64,000 nucleotides of DNA from Hydrotaea diabolus (GCA_963513945.1 OY740719.1:168526729-168590728), one strand, 5' to 3'. Shown: positions 1-11,621, counted from the first letter of the stretch. The notes: generated by a model not told the origin, from the letters alone. Numbers and translations are program-made.

Positions 1-463
1 ATAGTTTTTACCCTTTGAGATGTCGATTAAAATAACTGAAACTAACATTTGTCACATTTCTGAGAATAATCCCGCAATTCCTAAAACTGTGTCAAAAGTC
101 CAAAAATTAAATTTTGTGAACCATTAATATATTAAAAATTATTAAGCAAGATAGATCACAGCCTAGTTAAGAATTTTTGTGATATCACCAGCCTTATCCG
201 TCTGTAAAAAACATTTTTACTCTCGAAATCTCAGCCCTGAGTTTCGCAAACTTATGGCCAAAATATTTTGTTCTTGTAAAATAAAATTACTATATTCTAC
301 TAGACCAGGCAATAAAAATATTTTAGAAAACCAGAAAATATATATGATTTTTCTGTATTCATCTCAGTTAAGTTAACTTTTCGAAAAGCAAACACTTTCT
401 CATGCGTCTTTACAAGATTATTCATGATAAGCTAAATTGCTTTTCAAAAATTTTATTATTTTA
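1..463. other. AT-rich DNA, no gene seen
   Basis: AT-rich sequence with only short chance reading frames. The 65-codon frame at 179-376 has no recognisable motif and AT-driven codon use. I see nothing supportable here. Confidence 0.6.
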
Positions 464-490
464 GAGCTTGGTCCAACTAAAACGCAGGAT
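464..490 (+). repeat. Direct repeat flanking a DD41D relic (copy 1)
   Basis: The motif GAGCTTGGTCCARCTAAAAC starts at 464 and again at 1273 in the same orientation, and each copy is followed by a related 'aattgt' context. A weaker relative (cccaactaaaacgctcgatg) lies near 63230. The two copies bracket the transposase relic at 600-1213. They could be terminal or subterminal sequence of that element or of a different repeat. Confidence 0.5.
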
Positions 491-599
491 GTTAATTGTA
501 AACAAAGCACTACCATTGTAAACAAAACCAAAGTTTTCAGAGAATTATCATAATATATTTCTTTATAATAGAAGCATCTATGACAATTATGTGTGAAAT

Positions 600-1213
600 T
601 TAATATTGGCTAAATGCTAGCCACGGTTCGGTGGCATACATCTTTTCGATGGACCATATTATCAATGACTCTGAGTCATAATGAAAGTTGAATGACTTAA
701 TAAATTTCTTAATCCTTTAGCTTTTTAATTGCTCTTGACTTATTGACACATACTTTGTCTTTAAATATCGCCAAAGATGAAATATCCCCAAAGTGTCGAT
801 TCACATAATCGTGACGGTTTATTAACATCACCATGATGTGAGATAACTCGGCTATAGGTTCTTTGGCTGTGAGGCAAGGGGCACCATCCTGTTGGAACCA
901 CATATCCTTCAGGTCTTTACTCGTATCATCAGTTTGTGACCACTAGAAGTCCGATCTCGCGATTGCAATCTCCATTTACGGTAACTTCACGAAAGAAGAC
1001 GCCGCCAGCCGATAAACTGCACCTAGCAGCATACACAGGTGTTTTCATGTTTCCAAGCTAAAATTATCCAATTCTTCTGATTTTGGACAAGTTCAGTCGA
1101 TTTTGGTGACCAGAAAAATTACGAAGTGTACGAAATGCATTCTGGTTTGAAGGCCCATTTTCATAAAAAGCTTTAATAATCTTGACATGCCGCTCAATTG
1201 TGTACCTCCCCAT
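600..1213 (-). pseudogene. DD41D mariner-like transposase relic
   Basis: Read on the minus strand, ATG at 1213 opens with MGRYTIERHVKIIKAFYEN, matching the start of the better copy at 4520 (MERYTSEQHVKVIQAYFEN). The middle of the protein, including the first catalytic aspartate region, is deleted. Near 905 the frame resumes with WFQQDGAPCLTAKEP, the second-aspartate motif of this family, and after a frameshift continues with a DKVCVNKSRAIKKLKD block. Such proteins cut and rejoin DNA at TA sites. This copy has stops, frameshifts and a large deletion and cannot be functional. The family call rests on motif matches to the other copies in this window. Confidence 0.75.
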
Positions 1214-1272
1214 GGTTGTATTTGCCAAACACTAAAGCAAAGAAATTTGAAATTATGTTCGGAACAAATCTT

Positions 1273-1299
1273 GAGCTTGGTCCAGCTAAAACGCACGAT
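1273..1299 (+). repeat. Direct repeat flanking a DD41D relic (copy 2)
   Basis: Second copy of the motif described at 464, with one substitution in the core (CCAGC for CCAAC). Confidence 0.5.
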
Positions 1300-1339
1300 T
1301 ACAATTGTTAATTGTGACTCACAATTAACATCATGCATA

Positions 1340-2400
1340 ACGGATAGACCACCCTTTAGTAGGCATAAACTCATTTCATAAGGCCAAGACCAAAAATGTG
1401 CCAAAAACTGGCTTCAAATTTCGCCACAATCAGCTTATGCTTATTGGTACACTATCATAATTATTCGCTTACATTAAAGATTTGGTTTGATTTGAGATTT
1501 GGTTTGATTGTTCGGCTCATGTGTGCCGCAGAGGCATAATAATCTGCACCCTCCAACCGTGAACATAGGAGGCGTAATAGTAAACCCATTTTTTTAATGA
1601 ATATGTTACTAACACGTCGATTTGGTTAAATTAGATTCTGTGGCCATACAATTACGGTGTCCTTAGGAATCGAAAATAGTAGGGCATAACTTTACACTAG
1701 TTGTAGTGGTGTAGGGTATTTGAAAAACTTTAAAAATACTTTACAGTCACATGTTTATACTTTAAGTAATATCTAAACATCGTAAGTGATGGGTGTAAAA
1801 TAATAGAAGCGTATAATTGCATTGGGTATGCTATTATATGCATACATAAGTATTTATATATGTGTGTGTGTATGTGTGGCTTTTGTTCCTTTTCTTATAC
1901 ACGTTTTGGCAGCTGTAACGCAACGGGGCAATGCGGGCATGTATGCCAAAGGGAGTTGAGTTCGTTCATTTCTTGAAATCATCTTGGTATACATAAAGTC
2001 CATAAATTCAGGCTGATAAATCAAGCAGAAAATCAAAAGCAACATTTTCAAAGTATTTTATTTTAATGATGGGATCACTAATACCACCACACCAATGAAC
2101 CCACTGAACACAGAGCATCGAACACTGGCACACACCAACAGCAGTGGCAACCACGACACAAAGAACTCCATAAAGCCATACAATCAAACAATACACGTAG
2201 GGAAACGTGTGTGTACAATGTGTGTTAGTGTGATACTTACACACACACACAGAAACACACATATGCTAAGAGACTCAGATAGAGAACTTGGCTAAATCTC
2301 AAAAGGGAACAAAATCCAAGTGAGCGTTGTAGTTGTGGTTGTCTTGTACCCAACATTTACGGATGCTGAGCCATGGCTGCCTTGTGCGACTTAACGTCAA
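1340..2400. other. Non-repetitive DNA with CA/TG microsatellites
   Basis: No gene is supportable. It holds a TG-rich microsatellite at about 1859-1878 and a CA-rich one at about 2238-2262. The short frames on both strands are products of these simple repeats. From about 2080 the sequence is less AT-rich and does not recur in the window, unlike most of the neighbouring DNA. Confidence 0.55.
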
Positions 2401-2405
2401 TGAGA

Positions 2406-2583
2406 ACAGTGAGTGCGAGAGAGGGAGAGAGAGTAAACACACTCGCACCTGAGAGCGCCGATTAAAGCTTTTCTCAGTCGTTGACATTTGAGAGTTTTTT
2501 GTGTAAAGTTCCACTTGTGTGTTTGTGTGAGTGCCGTTCTGTTGGCACAAAAAGAAAACGCGATTGTGATGTTTATGACGTCA
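2406..2583 (+). promoter_or_regulatory. Possible TATA-less promoter: GAGA tract, initiator, CRE
   Basis: A purine tract with GAGAG repeats (about 2417-2434) is followed by TCAGTC at 2474-2479, which fits the arthropod initiator, and then a perfect TGACGTCA palindrome (ATF/CREB-type site) at 2576-2583. No TATA box lies at the expected distance. The surrounding 2.1-3.1 kb is unique within the window. A donor-like AAGGTGTGAGT lies near 3043-3053, so a non-coding first exon of about 0.57 kb is imaginable. This is motif-based inference; each motif alone is common. Confidence 0.3.
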
Positions 2584-4406
2584 TTGAGGAACACCAACAA
2601 CAGCTTTACCTTTTCGATTCGTTGGTGGGTCGGTCGGTGGCATTTGGCAAAGGTGTGTTTTTTTCTCGTTCACAATTCTCTGAACCCTGTTTGTTTGTAA
2701 CGAAACATCACTTCCAGTGGAAGCTGCACAACGCAATTTTCAGGCCAAGAGAAGAGCATTCAGTCTCTTGTCGCTACTCACACATATTCGTCTTCTTTTT
2801 GGAGTGCGTATGTGTGTGCTGGTGCTCTGCGTAAAACTGAAAATGGTGAAAATGATGCCGACCATCTACATTTAGGGAGAGTGCATGTGGCTGTTTCTGA
2901 GGATTCACACGGTGGCCAAAAGTCCTGGCCAGGCCATTCGAGTCCATTCTATTATGCGACGCTTACTCTAAATCACCGTGCACACTGCACGAATTGGTAT
3001 CAATCGTTTGTGCCATGAGCCCCATGAGGCAAGAGCCGCTGCAAGGTGTGAGTGGTGCTTTCTTTTCGTGGCTTTCTTTCTTTTTTATTCTTTGTTGTTG
3101 TATTGAAATGTCAGTTAAGATTGCTTGTCAGTTTGACATTTGTTTGGGTATTTAAAACATGAATACGAGTACTTACGATAGTACATGTGGACTTGGACGT
3201 CTACATGGACATGGATGTGGACGTAGTCTTGTACGTGTACATGTCCGTCTGACGGCCTCTATGTGTGTGTTTGTATGTCATGTGCGTTTATGGGCGTTGG
3301 GTTTCCTGTAAACCTTTTACTTTTTCTTCTGCATATCATATGAATATGAATGAAATCTCATAAAAATACAAAACGCTCGTCTGTGCACAGACATACAGTA
3401 TTCACTCAAATGACAACTGCTTGTTTGTTTTTGTTTTTGCGAGCAAATCCTTCTTCTAAACACTTATGATTGAGGTCTATTGTTTGTCAGGGAGGGTGTG
3501 TGAGAACATACACACGTTCACATACCCACACACATACACATATACACTTGTAGTATGTAGATGTATGGAAAGGGTGTGCGGATTTGCTGCTGTGCCGTGG
3601 AGATGTCGCTTTGAGTGGAACTAAATATTTGAATGGATTTTAATGAAGTCTCCGTCAGCTCTCTCGCCGTTTGCTAGCATGTGGCCTTCAACAATACGTG
3701 TGCCTATGTGCGATTTGTTTCACTTCCAATCACTGGGATGATAGCATACTTTCACCCAAGGATTTCATTCATTTTACACCATCAAAGTGTGCTGAAATAG
3801 TTCGTTTAATTTTACATTTAATATGTTAAATTTGTAAATATATTTTTTTTGGATTTGAAAATTTTCATTTAGGTTTCACGGTTGGTTGGAACGTGTCCTT
3901 CTTTCCGTTGTGCTTCCTCTATTTTTGGGTTGTCGGATAAACTGTTCCGATCTTAATTAAGAACTCATGTAAATTTTAGTTTTTTGGCACCAGAACGTAT
4001 TATTAATTTATTCTTGCACCTCTGCTCAAATCCTCAATTTAGAGGTGACCAGTTGAAAAATAACTATTTAAAATACTATTCGGAGGGAAAAAGATGAACA
4101 AACAGATTTTCACTAAATATTGCTCTTTTAGTAAAATTGGAGTACTTTTCCCTAATCTGGGCGGCCAAATCTCTTCTTATTTTTGAGCGTCAGCCCAATG
4201 TTGGTAGCGTATATTTATTTTAAACATACTTTAATGGGATGTGCTCTTCTAAGAAAGTGGCCACATTCTGGAGTTCCGAGTGTGTGCCTGTAGAACTCGC
4301 TTATCTAGACGTTCTTATACATATGTTGTAGATTGTTCTACTGATGCCACGGCGTATTACATATGGACGACACCCGCTTATTGCATTTAGATAGTAATTC
4401 CAAACA
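2584..4406. other. Unique-looking DNA without a supportable gene
   Basis: About 3160-3260 contains a degenerate run of TGGACGT/TGGACAT-like units, and 3500-3550 a CA-rich microsatellite. The frames at 2481-2834 and 2812-3018 show no domain and overlap simple repeats. From 3760 to 4406 the sequence becomes AT-rich with nothing recognised. Confidence 0.5.
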
Positions 4407-5674
4407 AAGGGTGGTAAAATTATAAGGGCCGATGTCGAATGTAAACCACAACTAAACGTCAAGTTTTTTTCGCCATTTCATTTGGTATTTTTCAATTTTG
4501 AACTAAATTAATTTGAACCATGGAAAGATACACAAGCGAGCAACACGTTAAAGTTATTCAGGCTTATTTCGAAAATTGGCTTTTAAATCAAAATGCATAT
4601 CGTGCACTTCGTGATTTTTTCGGCCAATTTAATCATTCAAATGTGCGTACAATCGGAAAAATCGTGCGAAAATTTGAGCAAACCGGGTCTGTAGGAGATG
4701 TGAAAACATAAGTGCATGCTCGTACTGCAAAAACTATTGCTGCTGTTCGCGAAAGTGTGGCTGAAGAGCCTTCGACCTCAGCTCGTCGTCGTGCCCAACA
4801 ATTGCACCTCTCGTTGATGAACATTATGCATAAAGATTTTCATTTACACGCTAACAAGATGCAATTGACTCAAGAACTAAAGCCTCTTGACCATTCCAAA
4901 CGTCACCAATGGTCAGAATGTTGGCAAGAAATGGCAACAGTAGATGATCAATTTTCGAAGAAAATCATCTTTAGTGATGAGGTACATTTTCACCTCAATG
5001 GGTCAATAAGCAGAATTTCCGCATTTGGGCGAATGATAATCCAAAAGTGATTGTCAAAAAAACAATGCACCCACAAAAATTGACTGTTTGGTGCGGTTTA
5101 TGGGCTGGCGGCATCCGTATTTTTTTCAAAACGAGGCCGGCCAGACAGGTACTGTGAATGGTGTTCGCTATCGTAAGATGATAACGAACTCTTCCTGACA
5201 CGAATTGGAAGATATGGATGTGGACGATATGTAGATTCAACAGGATAGTGCCACTTGCCACACAACTAACTAAACAATGGCTCTTTTGCGCGACAAATTA
5301 GATGGCCGTGTTATCTCACGTTGTGGCGACCTTAATTAGCCGCCAGAATCATGTAATTAGACACCGTTGGACTTCTTTCTTTGGGGTTATTTGAAAGAAA
5401 AGTTGCACGTCGATAATCCAGCAACAATTCAAAGGATGAGATAATTCGGCACATTAACGGCATAGAACCGTAATGACGCCTCAGCGTCATTGAAAATTTG
5501 GAACAGCGGATAGAGGTGCGCCGCCGAGGTCGCGGCGGCCATTTGGCCGATATTTTATTCCATACGTAATTGAACTTTACCAACATTATCATAATAAAAA
5601 GATATGACAATAATTTCCTAAATAATTTGTGCTTTATTCAAAATCAACATCGGACCTTAAAATTTAACCTCCCT
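4407..5674 (+). mobile_element. DD41D (rosa-like) mariner-type element, near full length
   Basis: The ends are imperfect inverted repeats: about AAGGGTGGTAAAAT at the left and the complement of AATTTAACCTCCCTT at the right, each followed inward by GGGCCGATGT / ACATCGG. The same ends occur at 6387, 36626 and 40483, where flanking TA duplications are clear. Length is about 1.27 kb, typical for a single-gene Tc1/mariner-type transposon. This is the most complete member of this family in the window and the reference for the deleted relatives. Confidence 0.85.
4520..5605 (+). pseudogene. Transposase of DD41D element, broken
   Basis: ATG at 4520 opens the N-terminal paired helix-turn-helix region. 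A TAA at 4709 interrupts it, and the same frame resumes (RTAKTIAAVRESVAEEPSTS) through the linker to the first catalytic block IIFSDEVHFHLNG near 4970-5000. Frameshifts follow near 5005 and 5115. The second catalytic block reads QDSATCHT near 5237. Counting codons from that aspartate to the aspartate of TPLDFFLWGY gives 41 intervening residues, so the spacing is DD41D, which I associate with the rosa group. The C-terminal part has further stops. The gene is dead, but all three aspartate codons can still be located. Confidence 0.85.
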
Positions 5675-5675
5675 T

Positions 5676-6386
5676 TATTAATCCATTTGTTTAAGGTGTT
5701 ACTAGTTTATAATTGCTAGGAGCACAGAGTGTCATTCTGCATAGAAATACTTTAAAACTTACGCGTCGTGGCAGTTAAACATTTATTGGTGTTATGGTGG
5801 CGTATGGAATTTTTTTTTATAATTGCGTATAACTCATACGTCATAAGGAACGTTTTGTTTATTGTATCGAATATGGAGGAAAAATCAGACTTTGATTCGA
5901 TCAAACAAAATTTTTGTATTAAAATAGTAATTTAAGTAAAATTAAAATTTAAAAGAAGATGAAAGTACACACAGCCTTTATAATTTGAGATCAAACAAGG
6001 TTCTTATAAACGAATTCAAGAAAAAAATAAGGGCAAACGTTTTCCATGGAGTTTTACAAAAATCGGACTAGTCCGTTTCAAACTCTGGGTTTTGGAACGA
6101 CTCCTTACTATGGGTCTTAAAACCCCACCAACTCCGGTCTTCGACTAAATATATTTATTTGTTTTAAAGAAAATCATAGAATGGGAACGCTGGGTGTGCC
6201 GTGTCTAAAATTCGTAAAATTTAAATTTAACCGGAGTTCAACTTGATTTTCAAATATACGCTATAGTAGAAAAACAGTTCCAGTGTACACCGCTCTTTAA
6301 AATGATAAAAAAATGATAAGAAGAATTAAAAATAGTTACATACAAAAAAAGTTATGAATATTTTTAACCCTTTGGGCCACCATGTA
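5676..6386. repeat. AT-rich DNA ending in a dispersed repeat shared with 17.8 kb
   Basis: Up to about 6300 nothing is recognised. The last 80-90 bases ('gaatatttttaaccctttg ... ggccaccatg') match 17790-17850. In that second location the repeat continues past 'catgta' without a transposon, so it records the empty site for the element beginning at 6387. Confidence 0.5.
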
Positions 6387-6975
6387 AAGGGTGGTTGAAT
6401 TTTAAGAGCCGATGTAGAATGTGAACCACACCTGAACGTTTAGCTCCTTTCTGCATTTTATTTGATATTTCTCATTTTCAGACTAGTTCAATTTGAACTA
6501 TGGAAAGATAGAAAAGCGAGCAACGCGTAAAAGTTTTTTAGGCTTATTATGAAAATGAAAATTAATTTTCGACGAAAATCATCTTCAGTGACTAGGCCCA
6601 TTTTCACCTCCGTGGATTCATCAATAAGCAGAACTGCTGCATTTGGGTGAATGATAATCCAAGAGTTATTATCGAGAAAACAATTCATCCACAATTGATT
6701 GACTGTTTGGTGCGGTTTATGTTCTGGCGGCATGATCGGCCCGAATTTTTTAAAAAATGAGGCCGGTCAGGCTGTTACTGTGAATGGTGTTCGCTGTCGT
6801 GAGATGATAACGAACTTTTTATGGCCCGAGTTGGAAGATATGGATGTGGACGAGATGGGGATTCAACAGGACGGTGCCACCTGCCACACAGCTAACGAAA
6901 CAATGGCTCCATTGCGTGACAAATCAACAATGTTCACAGATTTTACATGTGTTCTGATGAAGTATGACCGATAAT
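6387..6975 (+). mobile_element. DD41D element, internal deletion derivative
   Basis: It starts directly after TA (6385-6386) with AAGGGTGGTTGAATTTTAAG. The N-terminal DNA-binding domain of the transposase is missing: sequence jumps from the first 20 or so codons to FSTKIIFSD-like sequence near 6570. It then reads through TVWCGLCSGGM and QQDGATCHTANETMA to about 6930. The 3' part and right terminal repeat are not seen. It is non-autonomous, and the break resembles those in the 36.6- and 40.5-kb copies. Confidence 0.8.
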
Positions 6976-7032
6976 GCTTAAATGTACTATCATTTTGCGG
7001 AAGGCTTTAAGAAGTCCACATAATGTAAGATA

Positions 7033-7580
7033 AAGGGAGGTACAACAATAATGAACGATTTAAATTGTAAGTCACACCTTAACGACAAGGTTTTTGCCCA
7101 GCTTAATTTGACCTTTCCATTGAGAGGCACAATTGAGCAACGCGGTAAGATTGTTAAAGCCTTTTACGAAAACGGGCTTTCAATTCAAAATGCATTTTAT
7201 GCACTTCATAATTTTTGGTCGACATAATCGACCATATGTGTGGCCACACTCGGAAGAAGTGTTTATCGAAAATAATTATGTGCGATAAGTCACATTTCTA
7301 TCTTAACGGTTACGTGAATAAACAAAATTATCGTTTCTTGGGCACCGAAATCCCATGTATCCCACACGAAGAACCATTATATCCACTAAAAGCTACTGCG
7401 TTCAGCAGTCATCACCTGGCAAATGAAGACTGTGGATTCAATGTTCTTAAAAGAGTGAGGGAACATGTCATAAAACGAGCCGGTTATTCGTCAACTCTGG
7501 CGGCGGTTATTTGACCGATATCATTTGCTTGACTTGACGTTAATATTTCTAATGTATGAGGTAAACAAATTTCACAATCT
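7033..7580 (+). mobile_element. DD41D-type relic, strongly deleted
   Basis: A third related element starts after TA (7031-7032) with AAGGGAGG. Coding remnants include EQRGKIVKAFYENGLSIQN near 7134-7200 and, after a deletion, a block with MCDKSHFYLNGYVNKQNYRF at 7278-7337, equivalent to the first catalytic region. The expected first aspartate is present (CDKSHF). Later sequence loses alignment. It differs enough from the 4.4-kb copy to be an older or distinct subfamily. Confidence 0.65.
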
Positions 7581-7589
7581 GAGCCAAAG

Positions 7590-8315
7590 TTCTTTGTTTT
7601 TTATTAAAAATTACAGCAACAGAACATGGGGTGATTACTTTTGCCACACCGTGTACTATATAAATTTAAAAAAATGGTTAGGCAGCGTAGTAAATGTAGT
7701 ATTACACGTGCTGTCACTGATATCATAAGAAGCAGATGTAAGATTAAAAAAGTCTTCCACAGTGTAATCCATGATATTTTTGGTATTGTTGACCGTACAC
7801 TAACCGGGTAGGTTAGTGCATTGATGGTATTGTAGATCGGGCATGAACGTTTGTCTAATTTCTGGCACAAAGGCAGTTGTCGACTTAACACTGACGGTTC
7901 AAAATATAACAGTCGAGTCTGCTCTGCGGCTATTTCAATGATCTGGACTGCATATAGCTCGGAGACTACCTTATTTTCAAAGTGTTTATAGAGATATTAT
8001 TCTGTGTTATGGAAATGTAGCCAAATGGCTGTGCTTACCAGAGTGGGGATAAATAAAAATAATCTCTGATAGCCTAACTGACTCACATTCTCCTTCTTTG
8101 GGGTTCGGTCCACATGGACATACCAGGGACCAGTACATCAGATCAAAGATAACTTGCTTACTTGATTGTATCCGTTATGACAGGACATCAAAGTCCTGCT
8201 GTAAGATTTAAAGTTAGCGCAAGAGTATACTTCAGAAACTTTAAGAATTAAAGAAGCGCATGTGTCGTTCTTTTTACTAAATAGAGCGGGAGCTAGCCGA
8301 CCTTGCATATATATT
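7590..8315. other. No gene or repeat recognised
   Basis: Moderately AT-rich DNA with only short frames. No terminal repeats or protein motifs seen. Confidence 0.5.
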
Positions 8316-8420
8316 TACGAGGGTTGCTATATATATTTCTGATATTTCCATTGGAAAGTTGGACATTTTTTAGCATAAACGTACTTATTTGTGTTGTTGA
8401 AAAAATCATTTGGCAAAAAA

Positions 8421-9471
8421 ATGGAATTAACTCGTGAACATTTTCGTGCGATCATTTTTCATAAATTTGACATGAATTATCACGACAAGAGTTCATCGTT
8501 GAACTTAAATCTTTGTATGACAATGAAGCACCATCCTATAGCACTGTGAAAACCTGGTTTAATGAATTCACTCGTGGCCGTCGCTTGCTCAAAAACCAAG
8601 GGCGTAAAGGTCGTCCAAAAACGGTGGTTGTGCCAGAGAACATTGATGCCGTGCGTGAACTGGTAATGCAAGATCGTCATGCGACATACAGTGAGATAGA
8701 GGCATCCTTGGGCCTTTCTTCCACCAGCATACATTCGATATTGCATGAACACCTGGCCGTAAAAAAGGCTTGTTCTCGTTGGATCCCGCAAAATTTCACC
8801 ATCGCTCAAAAAAAGGCTCGTGTCGATTGGTGCAAAGAAATTTGAAAAAATACGATCGATGTAAGATACGATCGCGGACGATCTTAAAAACGACCTCGTT
8901 TTTAAGATCGTCACAGGTAACGAATCATGGATCTATGCATATGAGCCCAAAACAAAACAGCAATCGACCGACAAAACAGCAATGGATTTGGCTCGTCTTC
9001 GAAAACGAGACAAATCTAACAAAATTTGTTCGTGGAAGAAGCACTTCGAAACAAATGGTCGCCCTACCCAGCAGCCAAACTGGTCATGTGACGACTGTTT
9101 CTCTTGAGCACCGTAGGACGGTCAATTCTGAGTGGTACACCACAATTTGTTTGCCTGAAGTCGTTGGAGAAATTCGAAAAATGAACAAGAGAAGACGAAT
9201 CATTGTGCACTATGACAATGCGAGCTTTCACACATCGGCTTAAACCAGCGACATTTTGACTGGCCAAAACGTGGAATTGATGAGTCATCCGCCGTACAGC
9301 CCTGACATGGTACCCAATGACTTCTTTTTATTCCCGCACATCAAGAAAAAAATGCGTGGTCAACGATTTTCGTCGCCAGAAGATGCTGTTGAACCGTTCA
9401 AAAACCATGTTTTGGAGGTGTCTCAATCGGTAAGGAAAAGGTGCTTCGACAATTGGTTTGAGAATACTTGA
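8421..9471 (+). pseudogene. mariner transposase, broken
   Basis: ATG at 8421 opens MELTREHFRAIIFH. A frameshift near 8470 moves to a frame that stays open through the helix-turn-helix region (GRPKTVVVPENIDAVREL) to a stop at 8843. The first catalytic motif reads VTGNESW near 8913-8933 where relatives have VTGDESW, so the first aspartate is replaced by asparagine. The second block is HYDNASFHTSA near 9209, followed by a stop. The third is SPDMVPNDFFLFPHIKKK. Codon counting gives 34 residues between the second and third aspartates (DD34D). A palindrome at 8877-8912 disrupts the reading frame just before the first aspartate motif. Confidence 0.9.
8877..8912. repeat. Near-perfect palindrome inside the mariner gene
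   Basis: Two perfect 17-base arms (8877-8893 and 8896-8912) are separated by two bases. Other mariner copies lack it; they carry the ordinary codons for RGASKDVYK here. It looks like a local templated inversion or duplication. Confidence 0.9.
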
Positions 9472-9545
9472 AAAACAATGAAACCATTATGATGATAAAT
9501 ATTCGCATTTTTTTATTAGGCCAGAAATATGTATAGCAGCTCTCG

Positions 9546-9964
9546 TATAGGCTATCTTAAGATCATTGGCCACCTTTATATCATTGTGAACCTTAAGATT
9601 AAAATAGTTTTTTTCGCTTTCCAGGGCATCAGGACAAGTTAAATATCCTATTAAAAGTATGAAAATTTTAGGTATATGGAAAGGGGCCTCAACTTTTTGA
9701 GCTAACTATCGATTTTAATCCGGAAAATCAGCAAAGCTGACAGCTAAACAGAAGCAGTTCTTAGAGCAAAATGCATAGAATATACATAACGTGTTTGTTA
9801 AGAGCCACATACCAGGGTAAGGTATGTTGCTTCCTAAATATCGTGTCTGTTATTTTTTTAATCAATTAATGCTAAGCGATAATAATGTGGCAGAAAATCT
9901 CAAGAAACTGCATGAACGTCCTTTAAAAATGTTTTTTAAAAAATGTATAAAAACCATTCATGTT
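9546..9964. other. No feature recognised
   Basis: AT-rich sequence between two transposon relics; nothing seen. Confidence 0.5.
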
Positions 9965-10165
9965 AAATGGCTGCTACGATCATGTAGTTGGACATCGTAG
10001 AACTTCTTTGAGGTATTTGGCACATAAACGGCATTAAACCTTAATTATGTCTCAGAGTCATTGAACATATTTATCATGGGATACTCGTAAGCATTTGGCC
10101 GATATTCTGTATCATAGTTGGCATAGATCCTTCTATCATAATAAAAAATATTAATATAAATATCT
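9965..10165 (+). mobile_element. DD41D 3' fragment
   Basis: It aligns by eye with the C-terminal and 3' untranslated part of the 4.4-kb element: 'atcatgtagttggacatcg' for the third-aspartate region, 'cacataaacggcattaaacc', 'catttggccgatattctgt' and 'atcataataaaaaat'. Internal deletions are present, and no terminal repeat remains. Confidence 0.7.
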
Positions 10166-10169
10166 GATT

Positions 10170-10708
10170 TATTTTTGTTGTATTTACAATAAAGATCGTG
10201 CGCTTTTGCTGGACCGCTCTCTATATTAACCCCATGTAAAACAAAATCAAAACCTAGTAAAAATAATATGGTTAAGTTAGTGGCACATTGTGCGGAATGG
10301 CGCATTATTTTAATTCTTCCATCAAAACAAAATATTTTTTTTTATGTCGTTTTTGACTGGGCTGATTGGTATTTGGTCAAAGAAGAAGAACTAAAATAAA
10401 TTCGGTCTAACAATATGTCTAATAAAATTATAATATTGCTTTCGTATACCGCCTTTTATTAGGTCACTCTAAATTCAGAGCCCAGTCAGTCTACAAGCCA
10501 TATTCAAAATCCGATTTTGCTGAAATTAAGCACACCATAAATAAGGATATTGAACCTAATCGGTTAATTGTATCTAATAGTCCCATTACCAAATAACTTT
10601 ACGATTCGAAATCTTGAAATCTCAGAAGAAACCAATTAAATCCTATTCTGCTTTAATTCAATTTAGAGGTGATAATTCTTCTTTATACATGATTAATACT
10701 AAATTTAC
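10170..10708. other. No gene recognised
   Basis: AT-rich; the reading frame at 10614-10829 has no motif and runs into the transposon beginning at 10759. Confidence 0.5.
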
Positions 10709-10735
10709 TATAGTCCAGGAGGAATTGTTTGTCAT
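10709..10735 (+). repeat. 27-bp direct repeat left of maT element
   Basis: This 27-bp sequence (tatagtccaggaggaattg..., ending gtcat) recurs identically at 13119-13145, just right of the maT element, and both copies are followed by a similar 'catggRaagactta'. The right copy is part of DD41D-B transposase sequence. A mariner-type TA duplication does not explain a repeat this long. Confidence 0.85.
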
Positions 10736-11621
10736 TTTATCATGGAAAGACTTATTTAGTAGTGACATACATACTGTTACAACATTGAACACACCCATTT
10801 CAATAGTAGAACTGAACTTACCCCGTTAATGTCATATGGGGTTTGAAGCTAACCTCAATAGCGTTAGTCTGTAACGGAATTTTAAAATTGTTTCAACTTT
10901 CATCATGGAGTGGTCAGATAATGAGAACAGTACCGCTTTAATAGCGCTTTTCAAGTGTGAAATGAAAAAAAACGATAAGTTCAAAATGCTCCGGCCACTA
11001 GGGATTAGCCGCATGCTCGTCTACCGATGCATAAAACTTTTTTAGGAGACTGGAGATGTAAAAGACTGCCCCGGTCGGGCCGCCCACACTCCGTTCGAAC
11101 ACCGCATATCATCAAAGCCGTTAAATCAAGAATTCACAGAAATCCGCTCCGAAAACAGAAAAACATGGCCCGTGAGATGAATATCACGCAAAAGTCCATG
11201 AGTCGAATCATTAAAAAAGAATTGGGTCTTGGGGCTTTCAAACGACGTACCTGACAATTATTGACTGCAGCTTTAAAAATAATAAGATTGAAAAATGTAA
11301 ACGTGTTTTGATGAAGCACGCTAATAACTTGCACAGAAAAATTTTGTTCACCGATGAAACAATTTTTACCGTTCAGGAAATATTTAACAAGCAAAATGAT
11401 AGAGTGTATGCTCGGTCATCTCAGGAAGCATCTGAACTGATCCCAAGTGTGGAAAAGGGTCATCATCCAGCTTCTGTCATGGTTTGGTGGTGTGTCTCTT
11501 ACGATGGGGTCACTGACCTGCATTTCTGCGAACAAGAAGATAAAACATCGGCCAAAGCTTATCAAGAAACCGTTTTGGAAGCTGTTGTGAAGCCTTTAAA
11601 CAATTCCCTGCTCCAAAACCA

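Larger units (their letters stand above)
8318..9545 (+). mobile_element. mariner (DD34D) element with both ends
   Basis: The left end CGAGGGTTGCTATATATATT and the right end (complement of the same) are each flanked by TA (8316-8317 and 9546-9547), the classic mariner target duplication. Length is 1,228 bp. Related copies or fragments lie at 15551-15984, 52010-53397, 57340-57903 and 63700-64000. Relative to the 52-kb copy it lacks about 30 bases of 5' untranslated sequence. Confidence 0.9.

Noticed and set aside
2481..3018. Two plus-strand frames in the less AT-rich region
   Set aside because: Cysteine-rich only because of TGTGTG runs; no recognisable protein. Kept as possible 5' non-coding exon instead.
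8421..9471. SETMAR-like domesticated mariner transposase
   Set aside because: No SET domain, lost first aspartate, stops and frameshifts; a plain pseudogene.
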